Assembly: GCA_017307855.1 (NCBI GenBank)
Contig: JAFKGD010000002.1
Coordinates: forward strand, 434,001-498,000
DNA length: 64,000 nt
Source of the DNA: Burkholderiales bacterium
GTDB taxonomy: Bacteria > Pseudomonadota > Gammaproteobacteria > Burkholderiales > Burkholderiaceae_C
Reading direction: 5' to 3'
Positions 17,026 through 28,370 of this stretch are shown piece by piece. The position numbers and the translations under genes are program-made. How positions within the stretch are numbered: the stretch's first letter is position 1; each line of letters begins with the position of its first letter. The notes under the pieces were generated by a model. The model was not told where the DNA came from. It saw only the letters and a list, made by a program, of their open reading frames with translations, and did not search any database.

Positions 17026-19623
17026 ATGAAGAGAACAAAGTTGCCTGTCCATCACGCGAAGGGGCCGGGGCGGTCGCGTTACACGTCGCGTTGGCACGCG
17101 CCGGTACTGTCGACCATCGCGGCGTCCGTGCTCGCGTTGACGTCCCTCGATGCCCAGGCACTGGCTCTCGGCCGTCTGGCGGTCCAGTCCGTGCTGGGCG
17201 AGCCTCTGCGCGCTGAAATCGACATTCCCCAGATCAATGCCGAAGAGGCGGCATCGCTGCGGGTCGGCGTGGCGCCGGCTTCTGCATTTGCCGCCGCCGG
17301 TTTCGAATTCAATCCTGTGGTCTCCACGGTTCAGGTCAGCCTCCAGCGCCGCGCGGACGGGCGCCACTACCTTCGCTTGACAGGCGATCGCGCCATCAAC
17401 GATCCGTTCGTCGATCTCGTGATCGAAGCCAACTGGATTTCTGGGCGCATCGTGCGTGACTACACGATGCTGCTGGATCCGCCTAGCCTGCGTCAGCCGG
17501 CACCGCAGGTTCTGCCTCCGCAAGCCACCCCCGCGCCGCTTCCGCAGACCCGCGCTCCGGCCCCCGTCGCGACGCCGCCGGCAGCAGCGCAACCTCCTGC
17601 GACTCCGCGCGCAGCGCCTCCTACACCCGCTCCCCGCCCACCCGCGGCGCCCGTGGCGGCCGCGCAGCCCAGCAGCCAGCAACTCACCGTCAGGGCGGGC
17701 GATACAGCCGGCCGGATTGCCGCCGCCAACAAGCCGGCCAACGTGTCGCTCGATCAGATGCTGGTGGCGATGATGCAGGCCAACCCGGACGCCTTTGTCG
17801 GCGGCAACGTCAACCGGCTGCGCGCCGGGGCGGTGCTCGACCTGCCGAGTGCCGAACAGGCAGCGGCTGTGACGGCCGACCAGGCCCGCCAGACCATCGT
17901 GGCGCAGAGCCGCGATTTCAGTGAATTCCGCCGCCGCCTGGCCGAGAACGCGCCCGCAGCGCAGGTTGCCGCACCGGATCGCCAGGCCAGCGGCCAGGTG
18001 CAGGCCAACGTGGACGACCGGCGCCCGGGCGCCACGGCGCCAGACCGTCTCACGCTGTCGCGCGGCGCTGCCACTGGCGCGCCGGCTGCGCCTGGCACCG
18101 AAGATCGCATCGCGCAGACGCGCCAGGCTCAGGACACCAGCACCCGCGTGGCAGAGCTGTCGCGCAATCTCGATGAACTGGCCAAGCTGCAAAGCGCAGC
18201 CTCGGCACCAGCGGCAACGACTGCGGCACCAGCGCCCGCGAGCGCGGCATCCGTCCCGGCCGCCGCAACTCTCCCTGCGCCTGCCGGCGTGACTGCTCCC
18301 ACACCCGACGCTGCGGCAAGCGCACCGCAGGTCGCTGCGAGCGAAGCCGTGGCCGCCGCGCCGGCCCCAGCGCCGGCGCCGGCCCCTCGTCCCGCTCCGC
18401 CGCCTCCGCCGCCGCCCGAACCCAGCTTCCTCGAGTCGCTGCTGGAGAACCCGCTGATTCCCGGAGCGGCTGCGGCGTTGATCCTGCTGCTGCTGGGCTA
18501 TGGCGGCTACCGCTATCGTCAGGGTCGCCGGGCGGCCCAAGTCGACAGCTCGTTCCTCGAAAGCCGTCTGCAACCTGATTCGTTCTTCGGTGCCAGCGGC
18601 GGCCAGCGCGTGGACACCAACGAAGCCGCTCCGTCGGCGTCTTCGATGGTCTACTCGCCCAGCCAGCTCGACGCCGCTGGCGATGTGGATCCGGTCGCCG
18701 AAGCTGACGTGTACCTGGCCTATGGCCGGGACCTGCAGGCAGAAGAAATCCTCAAGGAAGCCTTGCGCGCCAGCCCTCAGCGCGTGGCCATCCACGTCAA
18801 GCTGATGGAGATCTACGCCAAACGCCGCGACGCCAAGGCGTTCGAAGCAGTGGCCGTGGAGGCGTACCGCCTCACCAGCGGCAGCGGCGATGACTGGGCC
18901 AAGGCCTGCGAACTCGGTCGCGAGATCGATCCCGACAACACGCTGTACCAGCCGGGCGGCGAGCCGGGCGCGAATGCCGCAGCCGCCACCACTGCGTTCC
19001 TGGCCGGTGCGGCGGCAGCGACGGTGCCCCAGGCCGCACAGCCGGATATCGCGGCCAACCCCGCAGTCGATCTCGATCTGGATCTGGACTTTTCCGCCAG
19101 CCAGACGGCCGCCAACCCCGCTCGTGTCCCATCCATGCCCATGGATGAGCCCACGGTTGCTGTACCCAGCCTACCGGACTCGGCTCCGGCGCCGCTGGAG
19201 ATGGACTTCAACCTCGACACGACGGCCGTCCGTCCGCTGTCCAACACCGAACCCGCGCCGCTCAGCCTCGAACTGCCGCCCGCGGGAGGGCCGGCCGAGC
19301 CTTCGCTGCCGTCCGCAGCATCCGCACCCACCGCCAGTCCGGCCGCGGTTGATTCCGGGTTGATCGAATTCGACCTCGGTTCGCTCTCCCTTGACCTGGG
19401 CAGCGACGGCTCGGGGGGCGCCGCCAATACCTCCATGGCACCACTGCCAGACCTGAACGGCGGCGATGCCGACAGCCCGCTGGCCACCAAGCTGGCGCTG
19501 GCCGAGGAGTTCCGTGCCATCGGCGATGCCGACGGCGCGCGTGCGCTGATCGAGGAAGTCGTGGCTGAAGCCACGGGCGACCTCAAGGCTCGCGCCCAGA
19601 AGCAGCTGGCCGACCTCGGCTGA
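17026..19623 (+). CDS. fimV: FimV-like peptidoglycan-binding polar/pilus assembly protein
   Basis: FimV proteins are inner-membrane, LysM-bearing scaffolds that organise the cell pole and type IV pili. The 865-residue product has a Lys/Arg-rich N-terminus and signal/anchor segment, then the FimV N-domain ([20 protein letters not shown]) and a Pro/Ala-rich stretch. A LysM-like domain ([16 protein letters not shown]) and a second low-complexity region follow. Next comes a single transmembrane segment, [20 protein letters not shown]. An acidic cytoplasmic part ends in the FimV C-terminal helical motif [20 protein letters not shown]. The ATG at 17026 is chosen from the promoter position. Gene position before truA is typical of Burkholderiales. 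Confidence 0.9.
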   Translation: MKRTKLPVHHAKGPGRSRYTSRWHAPVLSTIAASVLALTSLDAQALALGRLAVQSVLGEPLRAEIDIPQINAEEAASLRVGVAPASAFAAAGFEFNPVVSTVQVSLQRRADGRHYLRLTGDRAINDPFVDLVIEANWISGRIVRDYTMLLDPPSLRQPAPQVLPPQATPAPLPQTRAPAPVATPPAAAQPPATPRAAPPTPAPRPPAAPVAAAQPSSQQLTVRAGDTAGRIAAANKPANVSLDQMLVAMMQANPDAFVGGNVNRLRAGAVLDLPSAEQAAAVTADQARQTIVAQSRDFSEFRRRLAENAPAAQVAAPDRQASGQVQANVDDRRPGATAPDRLTLSRGAATGAPAAPGTEDRIAQTRQAQDTSTRVAELSRNLDELAKLQSAASAPAATTAAPAPASAASVPAAATLPAPAGVTAPTPDAAASAPQVAASEAVAAAPAPAPAPAPRPAPPPPPPPEPSFLESLLENPLIPGAAAALILLLLGYGGYRYRQGRRAAQVDSSFLESRLQPDSFFGASGGQRVDTNEAAPSASSMVYSPSQLDAAGDVDPVAEADVYLAYGRDLQAEEILKEALRASPQRVAIHVKLMEIYAKRRDAKAFEAVAVEAYRLTSGSGDDWAKACELGREIDPDNTLYQPGGEPGANAAAATTAFLAGAAAATVPQAAQPDIAANPAVDLDLDLDFSASQTAANPARVPSMPMDEPTVAVPSLPDSAPAPLEMDFNLDTTAVRPLSNTEPAPLSLELPPAGGPAEPSLPSAASAPTASPAAVDSGLIEFDLGSLSLDLGSDGSGGAANTSMAPLPDLNGGDADSPLATKLALAEEFRAIGDADGARALIEEVVAEATGDLKARAQKQLADLG

Positions 19624-19649
19624 TCTCGCTGCACGCAGGCGCCACGCCT

Positions 19650-20468
19650 GTGTCGCAGCCACCGCGTACCGTGCGACTGGCCCTCGGAATCAGCTACAAC
19701 GGCCAGGGCTACGCGGGCTGGCAAAGCCAGCCCTCGGGCCGAACGGTCCAGGACCGGCTCGAGGCCGCCCTGCAGGAATTCACAACCACGCCCGTCCAGA
19801 CGGTGTGTGCCGGCCGCACCGACGCCGGCGTGCACGGCCTCATGCAGGTCGTGCATTTCGACACGCCGCTGGACCGACAGCCGTTTGCTTGGGTGCGGGG
19901 CACCAACGCATTCCTGCCGCCCGACATCGCTGTGCAGTGGGCCCAGACCGTACCTGACAGCTTCCACGCACGCGCCAGCGCGACCGGACGGCGCTACGTG
20001 TATGTGCTGCTCGAATCGCCGGTGCGGCCGAGTGTCGAGGCCGGCCGTGTCGGCTGGGTGTTCCGCCCGCTTGACGGGGAAGCCATGCGCGAAGGTGCAA
20101 CCCACCTGATCGGCGAGCACGACTTCACCTCGTTCCGGGCGTCGGCCTGCCAGGCGCGTACGCCCGTCAAGCACTTGCGCCGCATCGAGATCGGCGCGCG
20201 CGGCGGTCCGGGCGGCACACGCTATTGGCGCTTCGAGTTCGAGGCCGATGCCTTCCTGCATCACATGATCCGCAACCTCATGGGTTGCCTGCTCCTGGTG
20301 GGCCAGGGCCTCAAGCCCGCCAGCTGGATGGCCGAGGTGCTGGCCGCGCGCGACCGCGACGCCGCAGCGCCTACTTTCTCGCCCGACGGCCTGTATTTCC
20401 TCGGGCCGATCTACGCGCCGCACTGGGAATTGCCCGAACGCACGGCTGCGTATGATTGGCTGCCATGA
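19650..20468 (+). CDS. truA: tRNA pseudouridine(38-40) synthase
   Basis: TruA isomerises uridines 38-40 of the tRNA anticodon arm. The 272-residue protein shows [20 protein letters not shown] and the catalytic aspartate in [11 protein letters not shown] (D58), and further on [20 protein letters not shown] and HHMIRNLMG. The start is GTG at 19650; a second GTG at 19671 would remove only seven residues. The stop overlaps the trpF start (ATGA), so translation of trpF is probably coupled. Confidence 0.95.
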   Translation: MSQPPRTVRLALGISYNGQGYAGWQSQPSGRTVQDRLEAALQEFTTTPVQTVCAGRTDAGVHGLMQVVHFDTPLDRQPFAWVRGTNAFLPPDIAVQWAQTVPDSFHARASATGRRYVYVLLESPVRPSVEAGRVGWVFRPLDGEAMREGATHLIGEHDFTSFRASACQARTPVKHLRRIEIGARGGPGGTRYWRFEFEADAFLHHMIRNLMGCLLLVGQGLKPASWMAEVLAARDRDAAAPTFSPDGLYFLGPIYAPHWELPERTAAYDWLP

Positions 20469-21145
20469 CACCCGGCGTCCCACGCACACGCATCAAGATC
20501 TGCGGCCTGACCAGAGAGCAGGACGTCGATGCCGCCGTGGCGGCCGGTGCCGATGCGGTCGGCTTCGTGCTCTACCCCCCCAGCCCGCGCGCTGTGACGC
20601 CGCAGCGCGCCGCTGAACTGGCGCGCCGCCTGCCACCCTTCGTGACGCCGGTGCTGCTGCTGGTCAACGCGGCCGATGCCGACATTGACGCGGCACTTCA
20701 GGCCCTGCCACAGGCGCTGCTGCAATTCCATGGCGATGAAACGCCGGATCGTTGCCGCACCGCGACCCATGGCGGCCGGCGCCCCTTCCTGCGCGCCGCG
20801 CGCATCCCGCTGGATCCGTCGACCCAGTTCGACTTGGTAGAATTTGTTCACCATTACCAGCAAGCCCAGGCCATCCTGCTCGACGCCCACGTCGACGGCT
20901 ATGGCGGCGGCGGGAAAGCCTTCGATTGGTCACGTCTTCCAGCAAGCGTCAACGCTCACCTCGTCTTGTCTGGTGGGCTTACTCCTGCAAACGTGACCGA
21001 TGGCATCTTGCAGGTACGGCCGCGCTGCCTGTCGCTGGCCGTTGACGTGAGTTCCGGCGTCGAGCATGCCAAGGGCATCAAGGACGCCGGCAAGATCCAT
21101 CAGTTCGTCGCGGCCGTGCGCGCCGCCGACGGGCACCCTGCCTGA
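20465..21145 (+). CDS. trpF: Phosphoribosylanthranilate isomerase
   Basis: Catalyses the Amadori rearrangement of phosphoribosylanthranilate in tryptophan synthesis. The 226-residue TIM barrel has [12 protein letters not shown] with the catalytic cysteine (C13), [25 protein letters not shown], the acid aspartate in [17 protein letters not shown] near residue 140, and [10 protein letters not shown]. The ATG at 20465 overlaps the truA stop. trpB follows after 8 bases. Confidence 0.96.
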   Translation: MTPGVPRTRIKICGLTREQDVDAAVAAGADAVGFVLYPPSPRAVTPQRAAELARRLPPFVTPVLLLVNAADADIDAALQALPQALLQFHGDETPDRCRTATHGGRRPFLRAARIPLDPSTQFDLVEFVHHYQQAQAILLDAHVDGYGGGGKAFDWSRLPASVNAHLVLSGGLTPANVTDGILQVRPRCLSLAVDVSSGVEHAKGIKDAGKIHQFVAAVRAADGHPA

Positions 21146-21153
21146 GACCTTTC

Positions 21154-22404
21154 ATGATCGACTACCAGCAGCCCGATGCGTCGGGCCATTTCGGCATTTA
21201 CGGCGGCAGCTTCGTGAGCGAAACGCTCACGCAAGCCATCGAAGAGCTGCGCCAGGCCTACGAGCGCTACCGGAACGACCCCGAGTTCGTGGCGGAATTC
21301 AAGCGCGAACTGGCCCATTTCGTCGGCAGACCGTCCCCGGTCTACCACGCCGAGCGCATGAGCCGCGAGATGGGCGGCGCCCAGATCTACCTCAAGCGTG
21401 AAGACCTCAACCACACCGGCGCCCACAAGGTGAACAACACCATCGGCCAGGCCATGCTGGCCCGCCGCATGGGCAAGCCGCGCGTGATCGCCGAGACCGG
21501 CGCCGGACAACACGGCGTGGCCACCGCCACCATCTGCGCGCGTTACGGCCTGGAATGCGTGGTCTACATGGGCAGCGAGGACGTGAAGCGCCAGAGCCCC
21601 AATGTCTACCGCATGCACCTGCTGGGCGCCAGGGTGGTGCCGGTCGAATCCGGCAGCCGTACGCTCAAGGACGCCCTCAACGAAGCCATGCGCGACTGGG
21701 TGACGAACGTGGAAAACACCTTCTACATCATCGGCACCGTGGCCGGTCCGCATCCCTACCCGATGATGGTGCGCGACTTCCAGAGCGTGATCGGAAACGA
21801 GTGCATCCAGCAGATGCCGCAGTTCACCGGCGGCCGGCAGCCCGATGCCGTGATCGCCTGCGTGGGCGGTGGCAGCAATGCAATGGGCATCTTCCACCCG
21901 TACATCCCGTACGAAGGCACACGGCTGATCGGCGTCGAAGCAGCCGGAGAAGGGCTGGACAGCAACAAGCACTCGGCTTCGCTGCAGCGGGGCAGCGCTG
22001 GCGTTTTGCATGGCAACCGCACCTACATCCTGCAGGACGAGAACGGCCAGATCACCGAAACGCACAGCATCAGCGCGGGGCTCGACTACCCCGGCGTCGG
22101 CCCCGAGCACGCCTTCCTCAAGGACATCGGACGCGCCGAGTACGCCGGCATCACCGACGCCGAGGCGCTGGAGGCGTTCCACTATCTCTGCCGCACCGAG
22201 GGCATCATTCCCGCGCTCGAATCGAGCCATGCCGTGGCCTACGCCATGAAGCTGGCGCGCACCATGCGGGCCGACCAGTCCATCCTGGTCAATCTGTCGG
22301 GCCGCGGCGACAAGGACATCGGCACCGTGGCGGATCTCTCGGGCGTCGACTTCTACGACCGGCCGTCGATGCGCGGCCTGCAGGTGAAAGGCGGTGCCGC
22401 ATGA
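21154..22404 (+). CDS. trpB: Tryptophan synthase beta subunit
   Basis: PLP enzyme joining indole and serine. The 416-residue protein has the PLP lysine in [14 protein letters not shown] (about K92), [17 protein letters not shown], the phosphate loop [12 protein letters not shown] near 240 and [12 protein letters not shown] at the C-terminus. Its stop overlaps the trpA start (ATGA), in line with the alpha2beta2 complex. Confidence 0.98.
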   Translation: MIDYQQPDASGHFGIYGGSFVSETLTQAIEELRQAYERYRNDPEFVAEFKRELAHFVGRPSPVYHAERMSREMGGAQIYLKREDLNHTGAHKVNNTIGQAMLARRMGKPRVIAETGAGQHGVATATICARYGLECVVYMGSEDVKRQSPNVYRMHLLGARVVPVESGSRTLKDALNEAMRDWVTNVENTFYIIGTVAGPHPYPMMVRDFQSVIGNECIQQMPQFTGGRQPDAVIACVGGGSNAMGIFHPYIPYEGTRLIGVEAAGEGLDSNKHSASLQRGSAGVLHGNRTYILQDENGQITETHSISAGLDYPGVGPEHAFLKDIGRAEYAGITDAEALEAFHYLCRTEGIIPALESSHAVAYAMKLARTMRADQSILVNLSGRGDKDIGTVADLSGVDFYDRPSMRGLQVKGGAA

Positions 22405-23210
22405 GCCGCATAGAGGCTAAGTTCAAGGCCCTGCAGGCGCACAAGCGCAAGGCACTCATTCCTTACGTGACCGCCGGCTTCCCGTACGCCGACATCACGC
22501 CCAGCCTCATGCATGCCATGGTGGAAGCGGGCTCCGACGTCATCGAGCTCGGCGTGCCGTTCTCCGACCCCATGGCCGATGGCCCGGTGATCCAGAAGGC
22601 CGGCGAGAAAGCCCTGGCCGCCGGCATCGGCATGGCCGAGGTACTGGCCATGGTCCGGGTCTTCCGCCAGCAGGACACGACCACGCCCGTGGTACTCATG
22701 GGCTATGCCAATCCGGTCGAACGCTATGACCAGCGCCACGGCGCGGACGCCTTCGCACGCGATGCGGCGGCCGCCGGTGTGGACGGCGTGCTGATCGTCG
22801 ACTACCCGCCCGAGGAATGCGCGGCCTTCTCTGAAGCGCTACAGCGCCACGGGCTTGACCTCATCTTCCTGCTCGCGCCCACTAGCACCGATCAGCGCAT
22901 GGCCGACATCGGCCGCCTGGCCAGCGGCTACGTGTACTACGTGTCGCTCAAGGGCGTGACCGGCGCGGGCCACCTGGACACCGGCGCGGTCGAGCGCACG
23001 CTGCCGCGCATCCGCGCACACGTGAAGGTGCCCGTGGGCGTGGGTTTCGGCATCCGGGACGCCGAAACCGCCCGCGCCATCGGCCGCACGGCCGACGCCG
23101 TGGTGATCGGCACCAAACTGATCCAGCTCATCGAATCCCAACCGCGAGAAGCGGTGGCCCCCGCCGCCGCCGGCTTCCTGCGAGAGGTGCGCACCGCGCT
23201 GGACGCATAA
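22401..23210 (+). CDS. trpA: Tryptophan synthase alpha subunit
   Basis: Cleaves indole-3-glycerol phosphate and channels indole to TrpB. The 269-residue TIM barrel has the catalytic pair E49 in [15 protein letters not shown] and D60 in the same block, plus [27 protein letters not shown] and [13 protein letters not shown]. The start overlaps trpB by four bases. accD follows after 37 bases, an arrangement common in proteobacteria. Confidence 0.97.
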   Translation: MSRIEAKFKALQAHKRKALIPYVTAGFPYADITPSLMHAMVEAGSDVIELGVPFSDPMADGPVIQKAGEKALAAGIGMAEVLAMVRVFRQQDTTTPVVLMGYANPVERYDQRHGADAFARDAAAAGVDGVLIVDYPPEECAAFSEALQRHGLDLIFLLAPTSTDQRMADIGRLASGYVYYVSLKGVTGAGHLDTGAVERTLPRIRAHVKVPVGVGFGIRDAETARAIGRTADAVVIGTKLIQLIESQPREAVAPAAAGFLREVRTALDA

Positions 23211-23247
23211 TCCGCCGGTTGCGCACGAACACAACGAGGTAACAACC

Positions 23248-24120
23248 ATGTCATGGCTTGAAAAGCTGCTTCCTCCGAAGATCCAGCCGACCGACCCCAC
23301 CGAGCGCCGCCAGGTGCCCGAGGGCCTGTGGATCAAGTGCCCGAGCTGCGAGACCGTGCTCTACAAGACCGATCTCGAGCACAACCAGAACGTGTGCCCC
23401 ACCTGTGGCCACCATCACCGCATCGGCGCGCGTGCACGCCTGGACGGTTTTCTCGATGCCGAGGGCCGCTACGAGATCGGACAGGAAGTCATCCCCGTCG
23501 ATGCGCTGAAGTTCAAGGACAGCCGCCGCTATCCCGAACGCCTCAAGGAAGCGCTGGAGAACACCTCAGAAACTGACGCGCTGGTGGTCATGGGCGGCTC
23601 GGTGCGCAGCGTGAGCCTGGTGGCGGCGTGCTTCGAGTTCGACTTCATGGGCGGCAGCATGGGCAGCGTGGTGGGCGAGCGCTTCGTGCGCGGCGTCGAA
23701 GCCGCGATCGACCAGAAAGTGCCCTTCGTCTGCTTCACCGCCACCGGCGGTGCGCGCATGCAGGAGGGACTGCTCTCGCTGATGCAGATGGCCAAGACCA
23801 ATGCCGCGCTCACGCGCCTGGCGAAAAAGGGCCTGCCCTACATCAGCGTGCTGACCGATCCCACGATGGGCGGCGTGTCGGCCGGCTTCGCCTTCGTGGG
23901 CGATGTGGTGATTGCAGAGCCCAAGGCGCTGATCGGCTTTGCCGGCCCGCGCGTGATCGAATCCACCGTGCGCGTGACGCTGCCCGATGGTTTCCAGCGG
24001 GCCGAGTTCCTGCAGCAGAAGGGCGCGATCGACTTCATCTGCGACCGCCGCGAACTGCGCAGCCGCATCGCCACGACGCTGGCACTGCTGCAACGTCATC
24101 CGGCCGATGCGGTGACCTGA
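23248..24120 (+). CDS. accD: Acetyl-CoA carboxylase, carboxyltransferase beta subunit
   Basis: AccD with AccA transfers carboxyl from biotin to acetyl-CoA, making malonyl-CoA for the fatty-acid genes seen elsewhere in the window. The 290-residue protein has the N-terminal zinc ribbon (C31, C34, C50, C53), then the crotonase-fold blocks [35 protein letters not shown] and [12 protein letters not shown]. It is the last gene of the trp run and is followed by a terminator. Confidence 0.97.
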   Translation: MSWLEKLLPPKIQPTDPTERRQVPEGLWIKCPSCETVLYKTDLEHNQNVCPTCGHHHRIGARARLDGFLDAEGRYEIGQEVIPVDALKFKDSRRYPERLKEALENTSETDALVVMGGSVRSVSLVAACFEFDFMGGSMGSVVGERFVRGVEAAIDQKVPFVCFTATGGARMQEGLLSLMQMAKTNAALTRLAKKGLPYISVLTDPTMGGVSAGFAFVGDVVIAEPKALIGFAGPRVIESTVRVTLPDGFQRAEFLQQKGAIDFICDRRELRSRIATTLALLQRHPADAVT

Positions 24121-24145
24121 CGCCGTACCGCATCCACTTGCAGCA

Positions 24146-24177
24146 AGAAAAAGCCCGCTCGATGCGGGCTTTTCTTC
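24146..24177. terminator. Bidirectional intrinsic terminator between accD and yggT
   Basis: AAAAGCCCGC (24149-24158) pairs with GCGGGCTTTT (24164-24173) around a 5-base loop, with A-rich bases before and T-rich bases after. It can end both the accD transcript (+) and the convergent yggT transcript (-). Confidence 0.85.
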
Positions 24178-24190
24178 TGGCGCCGGAGCT

Positions 24191-24760
24191 TCAGCCCCAA
24201 GCCACCCAGCTCATGGCCTGCGCCTGCAGGTGACCCAGCACGATCAGCGCCACCTGCAGCAGCACCAGCAGGGCCAGCGGCGACAGATCGAACCCGCCCA
24301 CGAGCGGTATCACGCGCCGCAACGGGCGCAATACCGGCGCGCACAGGCGGTCGAGTACGTCGTACAGCGGCGACGGGCCGCCCTGCTGCACCCACGACAG
24401 GATGGCGTAGATGATCAGCAGCGCGATCAGGCCCGTGATCACCAGTTGCGCGACGCCGAAGACCGCCTGCAACAGCACGAGCGCCACTGGTGCGGCCGCG
24501 CCACGCAGCGCCCACAGGATGGCCATTTGCGCCAGCTTGAGCAGGAAGGCCCCGGCAAGACTGGCCGTGTCCCAGCGCCCGACGGCCGGCAGCACACGCC
24601 GCAGCGGCAGCACCAGCCAGTCGGTGAGGGCGAACACGAGGCGTCCGACGGGATTGCCGAAAGGAATGCGCTGGTATTGCATGTACAGCCGCAGCAGGCA
24701 GGCGCCAGCCAGCAGGCCGACGGCGACGTCGAGCAGGAAGGAAATGATCTGGAACAACAT
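24191..24760 (-). CDS. YggT-family integral membrane protein
   Basis: The 189-residue protein is highly hydrophobic, with about four to six transmembrane segments arranged as two similar halves. Each half ends in a YggT-type block: RLVFALTDWLVLPLRRVLP and DVLDRLCAPVLRPLRRVIP. YggT proteins are implicated in osmotic tolerance and cell-envelope maintenance, but the mechanism is unclear. The start at 24760 gives MLFQIISFLLDVAVG. It converges on accD and diverges from the LON-domain gene. Confidence 0.88.
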   Translation of the reverse strand: MLFQIISFLLDVAVGLLAGACLLRLYMQYQRIPFGNPVGRLVFALTDWLVLPLRRVLPAVGRWDTASLAGAFLLKLAQMAILWALRGAAAPVALVLLQAVFGVAQLVITGLIALLIIYAILSWVQQGGPSPLYDVLDRLCAPVLRPLRRVIPLVGGFDLSPLALLVLLQVALIVLGHLQAQAMSWVAWG

Positions 24761-24814
24761 GGGCGGGAAAGACCGGAAAGGCCATGGGATGATAGCGGGG
24801 CACCCATCGACCGC

Positions 24815-25441
24815 ATGAACGCCCTCACCCTTCATTCCCTGCCTTTGTTCCCGCTCGGCAGCGTGCTGTTCCCGGGCGGCATCCTGCCGCTGCGGATCTT
24901 CGAAGTGCGCTACCTCGACATGATCGGCAAATGCCACAAGGCCGGTGCGCCGTTCGGCGTGGTGTGCCTTACCCATGGGCACGAGGTGCAGCGCGCGGGC
25001 GCGCCGTCCGAGGCGTTTCACGCCGTGGGTACGCTGGCCCGCATCCAGCAGCTCGAGCAACCTCAGCCCGGACTGATGCTGATCCGCTGCACCGGCCTGC
25101 AACGCTTCCACGTGGCGCGCAGCGAGCGGCTGCCGCACGGCCTCTGGCTGGCCGAGGTGCAGTCGATGCCCGACGACGCAGCTGTCGCCGTGCCGCCCGA
25201 TCTGCAGCCGGCGGCCGATGCGCTGGCGCGCGTGCTCGAATCGCTGCGTACGCGGGAAGTCGATCTGCCGATCGACGAGCCCTACCGGCTGGACGATTGC
25301 GGCTGGGTCGCCAACCGCTGGTGCGAGCTGCTGCCGGTGCCGCTCGAACTCAAGCAGCGGCTGATGGCGCTGGACAACCCGCTGATGCGGCTCGAACTCG
25401 TCGACGACCTGCTGGCCCGAACCGGCATCGCCGGCACCTGA
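24815..25441 (+). CDS. LON N-terminal-domain protein
   Basis: The 208-residue protein consists of the substrate-recognition domain of Lon protease alone: LPLFPLGSVLFPGGILPLRI at the N-terminus, IFEVRYLDMIGKC, FGVVCLTHGHEV and the C-terminal helices LPVPLELKQRLMALDNPLMR. There is no ATPase or protease domain. Such stand-alone proteins are widespread in proteobacteria with no firm function; binding of unfolded proteins is suspected. The ATG at 24815 is chosen at the family N-terminus. Confidence 0.88.
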   Translation: MNALTLHSLPLFPLGSVLFPGGILPLRIFEVRYLDMIGKCHKAGAPFGVVCLTHGHEVQRAGAPSEAFHAVGTLARIQQLEQPQPGLMLIRCTGLQRFHVARSERLPHGLWLAEVQSMPDDAAVAVPPDLQPAADALARVLESLRTREVDLPIDEPYRLDDCGWVANRWCELLPVPLELKQRLMALDNPLMRLELVDDLLARTGIAGT

Positions 25442-25469
25442 CGCCCGCCACGCCGGCCCGCGAAAAACC

Positions 25470-25490
25470 TAAAATAGCGGGTTTTGACCC
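25470..25490 (+). promoter_or_regulatory. -10-like element and small dyad upstream of lysS
   Basis: TAAAAT (25470-25475) lies about 80 bases before lysS and is followed by GCGGGTTTTGACCCGC, which can fold into a short hairpin at the transcript 5' end. No clear -35 box is visible, so the promoter call is weak. Confidence 0.35.
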
Positions 25491-25556
25491 GCGACGACCG
25501 GGCCCCAGGCCCATTCCGCCTGTCGTCGCGCACTCCGGCGTACCGCGCCGCCTTCC

Positions 25557-27092
25557 ATGTCCGACACGACCCCGACCCCCACCCAGGATGAGAACCAGCT
25601 GATCGCCGAACGCCGCGAGAAGCTGCGCGGCATCCGTGCCCAAGGCATCGCCTTCCCCAACGACTTCAAGCCCGACGCGCGTGCCGCCGAACTGGTGGAA
25701 ACGCACGGCGCCGCCACGGCCGAGCAACTGGAAGCCGAGGGGCGCGTGGTGCGCGTGGCCGGCCGCATGATGCTCAAGCGCGTGATGGGCAAGGCCAGCT
25801 TCGCCACGCTGCAGGACGGCTCGCTGGGCGAGACGGGGGGCCGCATCCAGATCTACGTGACGCGCGACGCCGTGGGCGAGGACGTCTACGCCGACTTCAA
25901 GCGCTGGGATCTCGGCGACATCGTTGCGGCCGAAGGCAAGGTCTTCAAGACGCGCACCGGCGAGCTGTCGATCCAGGCCACCCAGGTACGGCTGCTCACC
26001 AAGAGCCTTCGCCCCATGCCCGACAAGTTCCACGGCGTGGCCGACCAGGAAGTGAAATACCGCCAGCGCTATGTCGACCTCATGACCGACGACGGCGCAC
26101 GCCGCCGCTTCATGGCACGCAGCCGCGCGGTGAGCTCGCTGCGTGAATTCATGGTGTCGCACGGATTTCTCGAAGTCGAGACGCCGATGCTGCATCCGAT
26201 TCCGGGTGGCGCCAATGCCAAGCCCTTCGTCACGCATCACAACGCGCTCGACCAGGAGATGTACCTGCGCATCGCGCCGGAGCTCTACCTCAAGCGCCTG
26301 ATCGTCGGCGGCTTCGAGCGTGTGTTCGAGATCAACCGGAGCTACCGCAACGAGGGCATCTCGGTGCGGCACAACCCCGAGTTCACGATGATGGAGTTCT
26401 ACGCGGCCTACTGGAACTACCGCGACCTGATGGACTTCACCGAAACGCTGATCCGCACGATCGCCGAGAAGGCGACCGGCACGCAGCAACTGAGCTACCA
26501 GGGCAAGCCGGTCGATCTGGCCCGGCCGTTCGAGCGGCTCACCATCCGCGAGGCCATCCTGAAGTACACCGAAGCCGAAGGCGTGACCCAGGGCGTGGAC
26601 GATACGGCCTGGCTCATTGCCGCTCTGCGCAAGCTGGGACTCAGCGAAGAAAAGGACAGGTTGTCGCAGCGCAGCCTCGCGAGCCTGCAGGTGATGTACT
26701 TCGAGGAAACCGTGGAAGAGAAGCTCTGGCAGCCGACCTTCATCATGGAACATCCCACCGAGATCTCTCCGCTCGCCCGTGCCAACGACGAACGCCCCGA
26801 GGTGACCGAGCGCTTCGAGCTCTACATCACCGGCCGTGAATTCGGCAACGGTTTCAGCGAGCTCAACGACGCCGAAGACCAGGCCGCGCGCTTCAATGCC
26901 CAGGTGGCCGCCAAGGACAGCGGCGACGACGAAGCGATGTTCTTCGACCACGATTTCGTGCGCGCGCTCGAGTACGGCATGCCGCCCACCGGCGGCTGCG
27001 GCATCGGCATCGACCGCCTCATGATGCTGCTGACCGATTCGCCCAGCATCCGCGACGTCATCCTGTTCCCGGCACTGCGCCGGGAAGCCTGA
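25557..27092 (+). CDS. lysS: Lysyl-tRNA synthetase (class II)
   Basis: Charges tRNA-Lys. The 511-residue protein has the N-terminal OB-fold anticodon-binding domain ([20 protein letters not shown], about 60-170). The class II catalytic domain has motif 2 ([20 protein letters not shown], near 256) and motif 3 ([14 protein letters not shown], near 480). Its TGA overlaps the ATG of the next gene (TGATG). Confidence 0.97.
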   Translation: MSDTTPTPTQDENQLIAERREKLRGIRAQGIAFPNDFKPDARAAELVETHGAATAEQLEAEGRVVRVAGRMMLKRVMGKASFATLQDGSLGETGGRIQIYVTRDAVGEDVYADFKRWDLGDIVAAEGKVFKTRTGELSIQATQVRLLTKSLRPMPDKFHGVADQEVKYRQRYVDLMTDDGARRRFMARSRAVSSLREFMVSHGFLEVETPMLHPIPGGANAKPFVTHHNALDQEMYLRIAPELYLKRLIVGGFERVFEINRSYRNEGISVRHNPEFTMMEFYAAYWNYRDLMDFTETLIRTIAEKATGTQQLSYQGKPVDLARPFERLTIREAILKYTEAEGVTQGVDDTAWLIAALRKLGLSEEKDRLSQRSLASLQVMYFEETVEEKLWQPTFIMEHPTEISPLARANDERPEVTERFELYITGREFGNGFSELNDAEDQAARFNAQVAAKDSGDDEAMFFDHDFVRALEYGMPPTGGCGIGIDRLMMLLTDSPSIRDVILFPALRREA

Positions 27093-28363
27093 TGGGCCAG
27101 CGCCCTCCGGCCACTCCCCTCACCCTCGGCATCGACTTCGGCACCTCCAATTCCGCCGTCGCAGCGATGCCGGCGGATGGCGAGGTGCGCCTGCTCGCAC
27201 TGGAAGGCGATGCCTCCACGCTGCCCACGGCCGTGTTCTTCAACGCAGAAGACCGCAGCATCCACTTCGGCCGCGAGGCCATCGGCCTGTACCTGCAGCA
27301 GGTGGACGGCCGCCTGATGCGTTCGCTCAAGAGCCTGCTGGGCAGCAGCCTGTTGCAGGAGCAGACCGCCGTGCCCGAAGGCATGGTCAGCTTCCAGGAC
27401 ATCATCTCGCGCTTCCTCAAGGAACTGCGCCAGCGCGCCGAGGCACAGCTGGGTCGACCGGCCCGGCGCGCGGTGATCGGGCGGCCGGTGCACTTCGTCG
27501 ACGACGCACCGGGCCGCGACCAGCAGGCACAGGCGGCGCTGCAACAGGCGGCCACCGCGGCCGGCTTCGACGAGGTGTCCTTCCAGCTCGAGCCGATCGC
27601 CGCCGCGTTCGATTACGAGCGCCGCGTGACGCACGAGTCGCGCGTGCTCATCGTCGACATCGGCGGCGGCACATCGGACTTCACGGTCGTTCGCCTCGGG
27701 CCGCAGCGGCGCAGTCTGGCCGATCGCAGCCAGGACATCCTGGCCACGACGGGCGTGCACATCGGCGGCACCGACTACGACCACCGCCTCAGTCTGGGCC
27801 AGGTGATGCCGCTGCTGGGGCTACACCACATTGGGCCGGCTGGGCGCGAGGTGCCAGCGCGTGTGTTCCTCGACCTCTCGACTTGGCACATGATCAACTG
27901 GCTCTACACGCCACAGCGCCTGCGCGAAGCCCAGCAACTGCGCACCAACTATGCCGATGCCCGGCTGCACGAGCGGCTGCTGGCAGTGCTGCAACGCCGG
28001 CTGGGCCACCGCCTGGCCAGCCTGGTGGAACAGGCCAAGATCGACGGCTCGAACACCCAGGCAACGGCGTACATCGACCTGGCAGCGGTGGAGATGGGAC
28101 TGCAGGCCTCGCTGTCGCCCGACGACCTCGCACGCGCCCTCGACCCCCTGTTCGAGCGCGTGGTGCAGTGCGCGCATGACTGCGTGTCGCGCGCCGGCCT
28201 GCAACCGTCGCAGCTCGACGCGCTCTACCTCACGGGCGGCTCATCGGCCTTGCCGGCATTCCAGCAGGCATTGCGGCGTGCGTTCCCGGGTGTCGCGCTG
28301 GTGGAAGGCGACCTGTTCGGCGGCGTGGCTTCGGGCCTGGCGCTCTCACGCACGCCGGGATAA
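27092..28363 (+). CDS. Hsp70-family protein (YegD-like)
   Basis: The 423-residue protein has the Hsp70/actin ATPase fold: phosphate-1 LGIDFGTSNSAV at about 12-23, the connecting segment FQLEPIAAAFDYE, phosphate-2 VDIGGGTSDFTVVRLG near 188, and the adenosine motif LYLTGGSSALPAFQ near the C-terminus. It lacks the substrate-binding domain of DnaK, like E. coli YegD, whose role is not established. The start overlaps the lysS stop by one base. Confidence 0.87.
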   Translation: MGQRPPATPLTLGIDFGTSNSAVAAMPADGEVRLLALEGDASTLPTAVFFNAEDRSIHFGREAIGLYLQQVDGRLMRSLKSLLGSSLLQEQTAVPEGMVSFQDIISRFLKELRQRAEAQLGRPARRAVIGRPVHFVDDAPGRDQQAQAALQQAATAAGFDEVSFQLEPIAAAFDYERRVTHESRVLIVDIGGGTSDFTVVRLGPQRRSLADRSQDILATTGVHIGGTDYDHRLSLGQVMPLLGLHHIGPAGREVPARVFLDLSTWHMINWLYTPQRLREAQQLRTNYADARLHERLLAVLQRRLGHRLASLVEQAKIDGSNTQATAYIDLAAVEMGLQASLSPDDLARALDPLFERVVQCAHDCVSRAGLQPSQLDALYLTGGSSALPAFQQALRRAFPGVALVEGDLFGGVASGLALSRTPG

Positions 28364-28370
28364 TCGGCGC